A DNA stretch of 64,000 bases. Source: Bryobacteraceae bacterium. Its GTDB lineage: Bacteria; Acidobacteriota; Terriglobia; Bryobacterales; Bryobacteraceae. The position numbers were made by a program, and so were the translations under genes. Positions within the stretch are counted from its first letter, which is position 1. The number at the start of each line of letters is the position of its first letter. Location: assembly GCA_030041495.1 (NCBI GenBank), contig JASHNT010000028.1, forward strand, positions 1 through 64,000, read 5' to 3'. A model generated the notes under the pieces. The model did not search any database. It had not been told where the DNA came from and was given only the letters and a program-made list of their open reading frames with translations. Positions 1 to 8,310 of this stretch are shown here, piece after piece.

Positions 1-128
1 TCGAACTTGGCGTCGTCCAGAACTTCATTGAGCCGTTTATAGAAAGGGTGACCCGGCGCCGTGGCCAACTCGCCGCCGTACCACAAGCCCTCTTGCCGCT
101 CCCGCATCTTCCGCGTCCCCATCGCCAT
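1..128 (-). CDS. Transposase, N-terminal part (cut by window edge)
   Basis: The minus strand opens at ATG 128 and reads to the window edge as MAMGTRKMRERQ, then LWYGGELATAPGHPFYKRLN and a leucine/acid-rich stretch. Another in-frame ATG lies at 122. From memory this start (basic tail, LWY, APGHPFY.RLNEVL) is the N-terminus of DDE-type transposases common in acidobacteria and planctomycetes, of the IS5/IS1182 kind. The catalytic part lies outside the window. The gene begins only about 60 bases past the stop of the TPR gene at 192, so an IS end may lie in 129-191. The family call rests on 42 residues. Confidence 0.55.
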   Translation of the reverse strand, partial: MAMGTRKMRERQEGLWYGGELATAPGHPFYKRLNEVLDDAKF

Positions 129-191
129 ACCCAAAGTTTAAAGTCAAAACATTTTCAGGTCCAGCCGTTTTTGGGGTTTAGACACGGGCTG

Positions 192-1994
192 CTAAGGCAA
201 TCCGACCTTCTTGCGAAGGGCCTTCATCCGCGGGTCGTTGCGAACCAAATCGAATTCCGGATAATTCAGGTTCCGGCCGACGCGCGCGGCCCCCAACGAG
301 TCCGCCATCCTTTCCAGCTCTTGGAGCGTTCGATCCTTGTCCCCCATGCCGGCAAACGCGAGGGCCCGATCATAAGCTTCCGTGGCTTGCGAGGCGATCT
401 TCTCGGCATCGTCGCGGCGGCCGGCGCGTCCGTAAGCGTAACCAAGAAAGCCGTGGGCTGACAGGCCTTGGTCCAATCCCCGGCGATCGGTGTCTTCGAG
501 GACCCGAATAGCTTCCTGGATCTTTCCCTGGCCAAGATAAGCTCGCGCGAGCCACTCATTCTTCCCCGGGAAGTCCGCCGGCAGTGTCAGGCAATACCCC
601 TTTGCGTCGTTATATCGCCGTGCAGCAATCAGGGCGTTGGCCATGATATAGCGGAGCCGGGGTGCGAACGGATCATTCTTCACCGCGACCTTTAATTTCT
701 GTATTACCTCCTGAATTCTGCCCAGCGGAAAAAGCAAATCGAGGGCAAGATGGGTGTATGTAACGGAATCATTCGGGTCTAATTCCAGCGCGCGGCGAAA
801 GCTCTGCTCGGAGCGCTCCCAGTGAGCTTCCTCGGCGTAGACCATCCCCAGAGCGTCAAAGGCTTCGGGCAGCAGCGGGTCCAATTGTAGGGCCTTCTCC
901 GCCGCAGCTTGCGCCTTTGACCTCTCATCCGCCGAATCGTACCCTTCCACTCCGGCACGGGTGGCATGAGCCGCGGCAAGGCCCGCATAGGCAGGGGCGA
1001 ATGACGGATCTTTGTCTATGACTTCTTCAAATCGAGAGGCGCTGTTGAATTCGCCCTCCGGACCCTGCTGAAGGCCCAAGGCTCTGGCTTGGAGGTACAG
1101 ATCGTACGCTTCGGTACCGGTCTCATACCGTCTGCGGCCGCGTCCCAGCTTCAATCGCAAGCTGTTCACAATACCCAGGGAAATTTCGTCCTGAATGGCG
1201 AAGACATCCGTCAAGGTGCGCTCGTAACGGCCGGACCACAGAAGGAAATCGTCGCGGACGCGAATCAATTGCGCGTCGACACGCAACTGGTTTCCGAGCC
1301 GCAGAACGGAGCCTTCCACGACGTAGTCCGCCTGCAGTTGTTTTCCGACATCGCGCACGTTTTGCGGCTTATCTTTAAATGCAAAGGAGGAGGTTTGCGA
1401 CCGCGGCGAAAGACCGTCGATCAAAGACAAATTGCGGATCAACTCATCGGTAAGTCCATCCGCAAAATAGTCGCTGGCGGGGTCGTGGTTCAGATTCTCC
1501 AAAGGCAAAACGGCGATCGGGATCGGCGTGCTTTTGAGTTGAAAGCGCCACCAGGCCAGGGCTCCCACAGCAACTGCCAGGCACACCGCGGCCGCGATGA
1601 GCACAATCGGCCAGCGGCCTTTCCTGGCCGACTGGGTTGGGGCCTGCTGAGGCTCCCGGTTTCGGAAAACGGGAGTATATCCGCCCTTCGGCAACTCAAT
1701 AACGATGGCGTCGTCTTTTCCTTCGCCTAAGTAGTATTCGGCGAGCCGGGCGCGAAGCCGGCCGGCTTCGGTCCGCACAATCGAATCCTGGGAGGGATCG
1801 TGATCCGGTTTGCGCCCAAAGACCTCGACGGCGATTACCGACTCTTTGAGCTGATCGTTGCTACCTTCCAGGCTCCGTTCGGCGAGGAACCTGAGGAACC
1901 GGCTCATGCGCTCATTCCGGGCGAAGCCGGGGCTCGCCAGGACTCGTTCCAACTCGCGGCGCGCGGCGTCGAGATCTGGACGCGCCATCAGCAT
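192..1994 (-). CDS. Membrane-anchored TolB/FlgO-like TPR protein
   Basis: This 600-residue protein has three parts. Residues 1-110 form a soluble domain rich in Arg and Glu (RFLRFLAERSLEG, later ELPKGGYTPVF), which in acidobacteria usually precedes adenylate-cyclase-like or TPR sensor proteins. One membrane segment follows near residues 128-148. Next is a TolB/FlgO-like periplasmic domain of about 130 residues (IAVLPLENLNHDPASDYFADG to the EISLGIV region). The C-terminal half is a chain of TPR repeats (YAGLAAAHATRAG, AFDALGMVYAEEAHWERSEQ). No enzyme motif is visible. A role in signalling or scaffolding is inference. The start could also be the second Met at 1988. Confidence 0.75.
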   Translation of the reverse strand: MLMARPDLDAARRELERVLASPGFARNERMSRFLRFLAERSLEGSNDQLKESVIAVEVFGRKPDHDPSQDSIVRTEAGRLRARLAEYYLGEGKDDAIVIELPKGGYTPVFRNREPQQAPTQSARKGRWPIVLIAAAVCLAVAVGALAWWRFQLKSTPIPIAVLPLENLNHDPASDYFADGLTDELIRNLSLIDGLSPRSQTSSFAFKDKPQNVRDVGKQLQADYVVEGSVLRLGNQLRVDAQLIRVRDDFLLWSGRYERTLTDVFAIQDEISLGIVNSLRLKLGRGRRRYETGTEAYDLYLQARALGLQQGPEGEFNSASRFEEVIDKDPSFAPAYAGLAAAHATRAGVEGYDSADERSKAQAAAEKALQLDPLLPEAFDALGMVYAEEAHWERSEQSFRRALELDPNDSVTYTHLALDLLFPLGRIQEVIQKLKVAVKNDPFAPRLRYIMANALIAARRYNDAKGYCLTLPADFPGKNEWLARAYLGQGKIQEAIRVLEDTDRRGLDQGLSAHGFLGYAYGRAGRRDDAEKIASQATEAYDRALAFAGMGDKDRTLQELERMADSLGAARVGRNLNYPEFDLVRNDPRMKALRKKVGLP

Positions 1995-2132
1995 TTTTCG
2001 AGACTACCGTTGTTTTCAATGGGGTGCAAGTGTATGAAACAGGCTTTCAACCTATCCAGACTTGTTGTTTTTCCGCGCCGGGTGCATGGTTGGATGCGGA
2101 TTGGTTCGGAAAACACACGCTCAGGAGGCATC

Positions 2133-2714
2133 ATGAAAATTCAATTTGCAGTGGGCTTCTGCACCGCCGCTCTGGTGGCGACGGCAGCGCTGGCGCCGGC
2201 CCAGGATCTAAGGGACGTACACTTCGGGGGTACGATCAACGATTATTCACCCTCAACGATATCAGGGGGTCCGTGGGAAATTCGCGGCGGATGGTCCGTG
2301 GATGTGGTGGCAGGCGCCGGCAGCTTTACGGGGTCCTGGAACATGGAGACTTCCGACTACGGGATCTCAGACAGCACGCAGGTCGATCCCACGAACCCTG
2401 CAACCCGGAGTCCTCATACGCACTACATCACCATGACGGGCGCGACGGTCAGTTACGATACGAGCGTCTGCCCCGCCAATAGTCCTGCCACCACCGGCAC
2501 TGCCGGCGTCGTCATCACCGGCACTGTCAACATTACGGCCAATGGAAGTCCCGCGCCGTTTGAGTCCAAGGGGTCGTCAACGTTGCAGATTTGCATCACC
2601 GGAGGACCCCAGGTTACGTTCTCAAACGTCACGCTGGTGTTCACCGGACCCGCAACAAGCCATTTCGGACCGCAGGTAATTCATGGCGTGGTCAGCGACG
2701 TGTCGACGAAGTAG
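2133..2714 (+). CDS. Secreted beta-rich hypothetical protein
   Basis: The start at ATG 2133 is set by an AGGAGG ribosome site at about 2123-2128 and by a clear signal peptide (MKIQFAVGFCTAALVATAALAPAQ). The mature part, about 170 residues, is rich in Gly, Thr, Ser and Val with many short alternating strands (GVVITGTVNITANG, VTFSNVTLVFTG). It has two cysteines that could form a disulfide. I do not recognise the family. It stands alone, divergent from the TPR gene at 192-1994 and convergent with the metallophosphoesterase that follows. The open frame extends upstream to 1800, but that part is antisense to the neighbour and is not used. Confidence 0.7.
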   Translation: MKIQFAVGFCTAALVATAALAPAQDLRDVHFGGTINDYSPSTISGGPWEIRGGWSVDVVAGAGSFTGSWNMETSDYGISDSTQVDPTNPATRSPHTHYITMTGATVSYDTSVCPANSPATTGTAGVVITGTVNITANGSPAPFESKGSSTLQICITGGPQVTFSNVTLVFTGPATSHFGPQVIHGVVSDVSTK

Positions 2715-2740
2715 ACGCGTCGTGCAAGCTGCAGCGACCT

Positions 2741-3784
2741 TTACTGGTGATTCTCTTCGTAGCACCAGCGCACCAACGGCTGGGGTGTCAGTGGGTTGGC
2801 CTTCAACAGGCCGTCGAGCGTGAGGCGTTCGAACGACGTGGAAATTGAGCCATCGGCGCCGACGGTGGCCACCAGGTAGCCGTACACGTCGGTCATCGCT
2901 TTCGCGCCCGGAGTTACGCCCCCAGGCAGTACGTAGCGCTGCGCTCCGGCCGTTCCGACAATCCAGCCAGGCAGCACCTTCCCGTTCCAGGAATCGGTCC
3001 GGTAGACGTCTTCCATGTAGAAATGCGAATGGCTGGCGAATACGTAGACATGCTTATGCGCCGTGTTCTGCGCGTGCCACAGGGCCTCGTACAGCTCGCG
3101 GCCGGTGCGTTCGCCCTGGGCGGATTCGCTCATGCTGTGGCCCTCGCTCAGGCTTCCCGGCAAAGCCTCATGCATGCCGACAACGATGGCGCGGATCTGA
3201 TCGGACATTTCGTCGCGGTCGATCACCGAATGAATCCAGCGCAACTGAGCCGGATCGAGCTGCTCGGCGGAGGCATTGTCGACGTTGATGAAATCGACAT
3301 TGCCTTTGATCCAATGATAGTAGGTGCGCAATTGGCGATCCGCAGGATCGTCTTTCAGACGCTGCTCGCGGAGGACAGGCGAATCCAGCCAGTCCGCGAA
3401 TTGCCCGATGTATTCGGCGCGGTTCATGGGCGGAATCAACTCATGATTGCCGATGGTCAGGAACACGGGAAGGTTGCCGAACGGCCTGAGTTGATGGGCG
3501 ATGAAGTCGGACCAGGCTCCGGATTGGTAGCCGGCGATGCCCATGGTCTTGGGCGGAACTCCAGGCAGCGGCGGAGGCACCAGATCTTCGTCGACCTTAT
3601 AGATGGCGCGGAAGTCGCCGAGGTGCCAGTAGAACTCCGCGCCGCTGGCCAGGACGCCGCGAGCGATGGCAGGCATGACGATATCGCCGCAATTGCGCGA
3701 ATCGCCGGAGATAGCGAATTTCCAGGTAGACTGCGCGGAGGCGTAGACGCACAGGGAGAGCAAAAACCAGCGTGCAGGTTGCAT
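2741..3784 (-). CDS. Secreted calcineurin-like metallophosphoesterase
   Basis: The 347-residue protein has a signal peptide (RWFLLSLCVYASAQS) and the metal-binding blocks of the calcineurin-like phosphoesterase fold in order: ISGDSRNCGD, WHLGDFRA, TIGNHEL, GMHEA and FASHSHFYMED. The last is a variant of the usual GHxH block. These residues normally bind a dinuclear metal centre. The substrate cannot be read from sequence. It is the last gene of a minus-strand operon, 8 bases after the MFS transporter, so a phosphorylated or nucleotide sugar is a plausible target, but that is inference. Confidence 0.8.
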   Translation of the reverse strand: MQPARWFLLSLCVYASAQSTWKFAISGDSRNCGDIVMPAIARGVLASGAEFYWHLGDFRAIYKVDEDLVPPPLPGVPPKTMGIAGYQSGAWSDFIAHQLRPFGNLPVFLTIGNHELIPPMNRAEYIGQFADWLDSPVLREQRLKDDPADRQLRTYYHWIKGNVDFINVDNASAEQLDPAQLRWIHSVIDRDEMSDQIRAIVVGMHEALPGSLSEGHSMSESAQGERTGRELYEALWHAQNTAHKHVYVFASHSHFYMEDVYRTDSWNGKVLPGWIVGTAGAQRYVLPGGVTPGAKAMTDVYGYLVATVGADGSISTSFERLTLDGLLKANPLTPQPLVRWCYEENHQ

Positions 3785-3792
3785 GATGACTT

Positions 3793-5115
3793 TTAAATTT
3801 TTTCAGGTTTGAATCCGCCCCGCGAGTGATCGTGGAGCCAGATGCCTCCAAACACGATCAACAATAGGGCTGGCAGGACGGCGATCGCGCGGAACGAGGT
3901 CTGCGCGGCGATGCCGAGAACGCGGTCGAGCTCGGCACCAGGTTGAAGGGCGTTGAACGCCGCTTCCCCGCCCGCGACGGCGAGTTTCTTCTTGTCGAAG
4001 ATCGAGCCCATGAGCGGAAGAACAAATTGAATCGATAATGTTCCGGCGGTTCCCATCAATCCCATCAGTAACGCGCCGCCGCGCGGAAATCGCTCCGATG
4101 CCGTGGCGAGCATCGTGGGCCACATGTAGCACACGCCGGTACCCCAGACGGTCGCGGCAAGGAATCCCATCACCGGTGAGTTCGCGAAACTTAGCGCGAA
4201 TAAGCCCAGCGAGGCGAGCAGACAGGATATCCACAACACGCCGATGGCGCTGAGCTTGTGCACCAGCGGTCCGGCAAAATGCCGCATCAGGAACATCAAC
4301 CCGCTGACGTAGACCAGCAGCAGGATTCCGGGCATGTGCACGGTACGGCTCAAGGCCAAATCTACCCAGGATCCCGGCGCAAGCTCGGATGCCGCTGTAA
4401 GGAACATGGAGCAGAACAGGACGAAGAACATGGGATTCAGGAGCTCGCGGAACATCGCGCCGAAGGAGACTCCCGCCGCGGCGCGTTCGGTGGGCGGATA
4501 TTTGACGCCAAGCGACAGAGCAATGATGCCTACGGACGGCAGCAACACGACCAGTAGCTTCGCCTGCCATCCTAAGCCGACATTCGACATTCCGACGCCC
4601 AGCAATCCGCCGATGACCAAGCCCCCCGGCCACCAGGCGTGCGCGGCGTTCAGCTTGCCGGTTTTCTCCTCGGGATAAAGCGATGCGATCAGCGGATTCA
4701 TCACGCCTTCCACCAATCCCCAGCCGACGCCCGCGACGGCCGCTCCCAGCCACAGCACGTTGTACACCGCCGCACCGGACGCGAGATTTCCGGCGAAGGC
4801 CATGGTCGCCATTCCCGCGGAGATGAGCACCCCCGCCAATGGCAGCAGCAGCCCCATGCCGATAACATCCAACAGCGGACTACTGATGGCGATGGTGATC
4901 GCGAAGCCCAGAAACGGCACGCCCAACACGTTGCCGATCATCTCGGCCGAGTGCGCTTTGTCGATCGGGTCAAGGAACGTCCCCTGCAACGCCGACGCGG
5001 TGTTGGTGCGAATCGCGTTGGCGACGCCGGCGGTGCAGATGGCGAGGCTGGTTACCAGGAATAGGCGCGGCTTGTTGTAGACGGCCCGGTTCTGCGAGAT
5101 CGCGGCGGTGCTCAT
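3793..5115 (-). CDS. MFS transporter, probable sugar permease
   Basis: This 440-residue protein is a chain of about twelve hydrophobic segments with a short cytoplasmic start (MSTAAISQNRAVYNKPRLFL) and a central loop near residues 205-220, as in the major facilitator superfamily. Long Gly/Ala-rich helices such as FLGFAITIAISSPLLDVIG fit the sugar-porter branch related to fucose permease (FHS). It lies 7 bases after a Gfo/Idh/MocA oxidoreductase and upstream of a phosphoesterase, so it probably imports the sugar or inositol handled by that operon. Sugar identity is not visible. Confidence 0.8.
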   Translation of the reverse strand: MSTAAISQNRAVYNKPRLFLVTSLAICTAGVANAIRTNTASALQGTFLDPIDKAHSAEMIGNVLGVPFLGFAITIAISSPLLDVIGMGLLLPLAGVLISAGMATMAFAGNLASGAAVYNVLWLGAAVAGVGWGLVEGVMNPLIASLYPEEKTGKLNAAHAWWPGGLVIGGLLGVGMSNVGLGWQAKLLVVLLPSVGIIALSLGVKYPPTERAAAGVSFGAMFRELLNPMFFVLFCSMFLTAASELAPGSWVDLALSRTVHMPGILLLVYVSGLMFLMRHFAGPLVHKLSAIGVLWISCLLASLGLFALSFANSPVMGFLAATVWGTGVCYMWPTMLATASERFPRGGALLMGLMGTAGTLSIQFVLPLMGSIFDKKKLAVAGGEAAFNALQPGAELDRVLGIAAQTSFRAIAVLPALLLIVFGGIWLHDHSRGGFKPEKI

Positions 5116-5122
5116 GGGCGCG

Positions 5123-6211
5123 TTATTCGACCTCAGCCCAGGCGTGCAAGCGGTGGCTGTTCAATTCGGTTTCCAGGATCTCGAGCTGGCGAAGACCGTC
5201 GGAAAACTGCGGATACTCGGGCGCGGCCGAAGGATCCTGGATCGATTTGTAGAATCGCCGGAAGACTTGTTTGAAGGTGTCGTCGTAGCCTTCGCTATGG
5301 CCTCCCGGAAGGTCGGCGTAGGATCGTGCGCCTTCCTTCAACAGCGACGGGTCCTTGATGACGATCTGATTGTTGGTGTTGCGATTGCCGATCCACAACT
5401 CGTCCGGCCGCTCCTGGTTCCAGGCGACGGAGCTCTTGCTGCCGTAGATCCCGATGCTCAAGCGGTTCTTGCAACCCGCGGATACCTGGCTGGCGGTGAA
5501 GGCTCCGCGCGTGCGGTCGCCCATGCGGAACACGACAGCTCCGAAGTCTTCGGTGGAGATAGCGACCTCGTCGTAATCGCTGGGGCTGAGAGTTTTACCG
5601 GCGAAAGTTTCCACCGCATCCCTGGGACGCTTGCGAGTCTTGTGGAACGTTTGCAGATCCGCACACAGACGGGTGATGCGCAGGCCGGTGATGTGCTCCG
5701 CCATATCGCACCAGTGCGAGCCAATATCGGCCAACGCGCGGGATGGGCCGCCTGCTTCGACCTCGATGCGCCAGTTCCAATCGGTGTCGTAGAGGAGCCA
5801 GTCCTGGGAATAGGTGCCCTGCGCCACCAGGATTTCGCCCAATTCCCCAGCCTCGCGCATGCGGCGCATGTGCTGGACCATCGGGTAATAGCGCAGGTTG
5901 TGGCAGGTGCAGTTGCGAAGCTTTTTGTGGCGGGCCAGCTCGACAAGCTCGGCGGCTTCCTCGGTCGAAACGGCCAGAGGCTTTTCACACAGAACGTGCT
6001 TGCCGGCCTCGAGAGCAGCTTTCGCGGCCGGAAAATGCGCGGCGTTGGGGGTGCAGATGTGGACGGCGCCGATCGACGGATCGCCGAGAGCGACGCGCAG
6101 AGCGGCAGAATCGTGGCCGCTCACTGAGACCACTTCTACGTTGCCGAGGCGACGCAAGGCTTCGGTGTGGACCCGCCCCATGAAGCCGCTGCCGATGACC
6201 GCTGCCTTCAT
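5123..6211 (-). CDS. Gfo/Idh/MocA family NAD(P)-dependent oxidoreductase
   Basis: The N-terminus (MKAAVIGSGFMGRVHTEAL) is a Rossmann nucleotide-binding motif. It is followed by HICTPNAAHFPAAKAALEAG and the CEKPLAVS block, where the Lys is the usual catalytic or substrate-contact residue of the family. The C-terminal half has the alpha/beta substrate domain with GGPSRALADIGSHWCDM. The start was moved to ATG 6211 because AAGGAG lies just upstream and the Rossmann strand begins there; an upstream ATG at 6235 is possible. Such enzymes oxidise or reduce sugars and inositols. The next upstream operon gene is a TIM-barrel isomerase, the classic partner. Confidence 0.9.
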   Translation of the reverse strand: MKAAVIGSGFMGRVHTEALRRLGNVEVVSVSGHDSAALRVALGDPSIGAVHICTPNAAHFPAAKAALEAGKHVLCEKPLAVSTEEAAELVELARHKKLRNCTCHNLRYYPMVQHMRRMREAGELGEILVAQGTYSQDWLLYDTDWNWRIEVEAGGPSRALADIGSHWCDMAEHITGLRITRLCADLQTFHKTRKRPRDAVETFAGKTLSPSDYDEVAISTEDFGAVVFRMGDRTRGAFTASQVSAGCKNRLSIGIYGSKSSVAWNQERPDELWIGNRNTNNQIVIKDPSLLKEGARSYADLPGGHSEGYDDTFKQVFRRFYKSIQDPSAAPEYPQFSDGLRQLEILETELNSHRLHAWAEVE

Positions 6212-6235
6212 ACGGGCTCCTTCATACCGGCTCAT

Positions 6236-7195
6236 TCATACCCACCAGGCCGCTCCCGCCGGCTCGCGGACGGCGATTTGGTTGAGGAACGCGGCCGCCT
6301 TGCTCAGGCCCTCTTCGGCGGAAAGCAGACTGTCCTCATGCTCGATGGAGAGCACCGAATCGTAGCCATACATGCGAAGGGTTGAGACGAACTCGCGCCA
6401 CCAGTCCTCGCCGTGGCCATAGCCGCAGGTGCGGAAGATCCAGGAGCGATGCTTTTCATCGGTGTAAGGCTTGGTGTCGAGAACTCCCGTCAGCGGAAGG
6501 TTGCGATCGTAAATCTGGGTGTCCTTGGCGTGGACGTGAAAAATCGCGCCGCCGAGCACACGAATCGCGGCGATGGGGTCGATGCTTTGCCAGAACATGT
6601 GGCTGGGATCGTAGTTGCAGCCGACTTGTTTCCCGGCAATTTCGCGCAAGCGGAGCAGCGTTTCGGGGCTGTAGACCACGAAGCCCGGGTGCATCTCAAT
6701 CGCAATCTTCACTCCATGATCGGCGGCGAACTTGGCCTGCCTGGCCCAGTACGGCTCGACCACTTTTTCCCACTGCCACTTCAGGATGTCCAGATAATCC
6801 GGCGGCCATGGGCAGGTGACCCAGTTCGGATACTTGGCGTGCGGAGAATCGCCGGGGCAGCCGGAGAAATCGACCATGACGCCGACGCCCAATTTTTCGG
6901 CCAGGCGAATGGTCTTGCGGCTGGTCTCCTGATGCTCCTTGGCGATGGCGCGGTTGGGGTGCAAAGGATTGCCATGGCAGCTCAGCGCGCTGATGGAGAA
7001 TCCGTGATCGGCGAGGGTCTGCTTGAAAGTGTGGAGCGCCGCGCGATCCTTCAGCATCGACAAGTTGCAGTGCGCGTCACCGGGATAGTTTCCGGTGCCC
7101 AGCTCCAGGGTCGAAATATTGTGCACGGCCAGCTTTTTCAACACGTCGCTCAACGAAAGAGAGGACAGCAGCGGAGTAAAGACACCGACTCTCAT
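6236..7195 (-). CDS. Sugar phosphate isomerase/epimerase, xylose isomerase-like TIM barrel
   Basis: The protein starts MRVGVFTPLLSSLSLSDVLK, typical of the AP endonuclease 2/xylose-isomerase-like barrel family. Likely metal ligands appear as the Glu in IAIEMHPG, the Asp/His pair in NYDPSHMFW, the His in FHVHAKDT and the Glu in LSIEHEDS. It isomerises or epimerises a keto-sugar or inositol; the exact substrate is unknown. The open frame begins upstream at 7420, but ATG 7195 overlaps the stop of the cupin gene as ATGA, which shows coupling and fixes the start. It is 24 bases upstream of the Gfo/Idh/MocA gene. Confidence 0.88.
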   Translation of the reverse strand: MRVGVFTPLLSSLSLSDVLKKLAVHNISTLELGTGNYPGDAHCNLSMLKDRAALHTFKQTLADHGFSISALSCHGNPLHPNRAIAKEHQETSRKTIRLAEKLGVGVMVDFSGCPGDSPHAKYPNWVTCPWPPDYLDILKWQWEKVVEPYWARQAKFAADHGVKIAIEMHPGFVVYSPETLLRLREIAGKQVGCNYDPSHMFWQSIDPIAAIRVLGGAIFHVHAKDTQIYDRNLPLTGVLDTKPYTDEKHRSWIFRTCGYGHGEDWWREFVSTLRMYGYDSVLSIEHEDSLLSAEEGLSKAAAFLNQIAVREPAGAAWWV

Positions 7196-7752
7196 TTGAA
7201 CTCCACGATGATGGCGCGCTGGCTGCCTCTGACCAGAGTTTCGGTGTGGATACGGTCTTTCGCATTGAATTTGACTGTGCCGAACGTGTAGTTGTTCATG
7301 GTCTGCTGCCCCGTCGGAGTGGTCGACTGCAGCGAGCCGTCCTTCAAATAGGTGACTACCACGTCTTTGTCGTGGAAGTGCATGGGAGTGGCGACGCCGG
7401 GGGTCCAGGTGTAATCCCACACGATTACCTTGGCATTTTCGAACAACTTCTTCGAGCCCGGCCTGGGGAAGGCATTCGGATATCCGGATTTGTTGGGGAC
7501 CGCTGAGGGCGCATGATCCTTGAGCTCGATGACGATGGTGCGGCCTTTTAAGGCGGGCTTCGAGCCGGCCCGCCCCAGCACGGCGGCGCCGTCGGATAGC
7601 GTGATGGCGACATAATCGTGCGCGTAGGCTTTGGCCTGGGTCGTATCCCAGACGGTGGCGTGATCATTGTCAACGATCGCCTGGCTCGAGCCCGGCGAGC
7701 CGCCTTGAAAGAACATCCAGGCCAGATACAAAGCAACACTGGTGCTTGTCAT
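7192..7752 (-). CDS. Cupin-domain protein, first gene of sugar operon
   Basis: This 186-residue protein starts at ATG 7752 (MTSTSVALYLAWMFFQGG), with a weak hydrophobic start that may be a signal peptide. A beta-rich core follows, containing PMHFHDKDVVVTYLKDG and RIHTETLVRGSQRAIIVEF, the pattern of a cupin barrel with histidines at the metal site. It is the promoter-proximal gene of the five-gene operon running down to 2741 and overlaps the isomerase by four bases. The reaction is unknown. The promoter must lie in or beyond the 26 bases shared with the divergent pseudogene at 7779. Confidence 0.65.
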   Translation of the reverse strand: MTSTSVALYLAWMFFQGGSPGSSQAIVDNDHATVWDTTQAKAYAHDYVAITLSDGAAVLGRAGSKPALKGRTIVIELKDHAPSAVPNKSGYPNAFPRPGSKKLFENAKVIVWDYTWTPGVATPMHFHDKDVVVTYLKDGSLQSTTPTGQQTMNNYTFGTVKFNAKDRIHTETLVRGSQRAIIVEFK

Positions 7753-7778
7753 GTCTGGACCATTGTACAATTCCCGTC

Positions 7779-8310
7779 GTGACGACCCTGCGTGTGTCCG
7801 CCGAACCGGACATTCCCTCGATCACGGCTATCTACGCGCACTACGTGACTCATTCCGCGGCGACGTTCGAGCTCGATGCTCCCTCGCAGGAGGAGATGTC
7901 GCGCCGCCGTGGCGAGATCGCCGGGCGTGGCCTTCCGCACGTGGTGGCCGAATCCAGCGGCAAGATCGTGGGCTACGCCTAACGCCTCTCCCTACCGTCC
8001 GCGCAGAGCCTACCGTTTCGCGGTCGAAGATTCCATCTAGGTTCATCCCAAACATCAACGCCAGGGACTGGGACTGAAGCTGCTGCGCGCGGTGATCGAG
8101 ACTTGCGAGAAGGCCGGGTACCGGCAGATGATCGCCGTCATCGGCGGCGGGGACAATCTCGCGTCCATCCGCCTGCATGAACGCGCGGGATTCCGCCATG
8201 CCGGCCTACTCCAGGCTGCCGGATACAAGTTCGGACGCTGGGTGGATACGGTAATGATGCAGCGCGCGCTGGGCGAAGGCGACCGGACCCATCCCGCCGA
8301 GCCGCTCTAA
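7779..8310 (+). pseudogene. Broken GNAT acetyltransferase (phosphinothricin acetyltransferase type)
   Basis: The pieces read together as a GNAT of the Pat/Bar kind: VTTLRVSAEPDIPSITAIYA, then VVAESSGKIVGYA, then in another frame VIETCEKAGYRQMIAVIGGG and SIRLHERAGFRHAG. Two lesions separate them. An extra A in GCCTAACGCC near 7980 makes a TAA stop where Tyr-Ala is expected. After shifting frame, a TAG at 8038-8040 stands where a Tyr codon (TAC) is expected in the acetyl-CoA-binding strand before VHP.HQR.GLG. Two independent defects argue for real decay rather than one read error. The end overlaps the histidine kinase stop by four bases. Confidence 0.8.
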
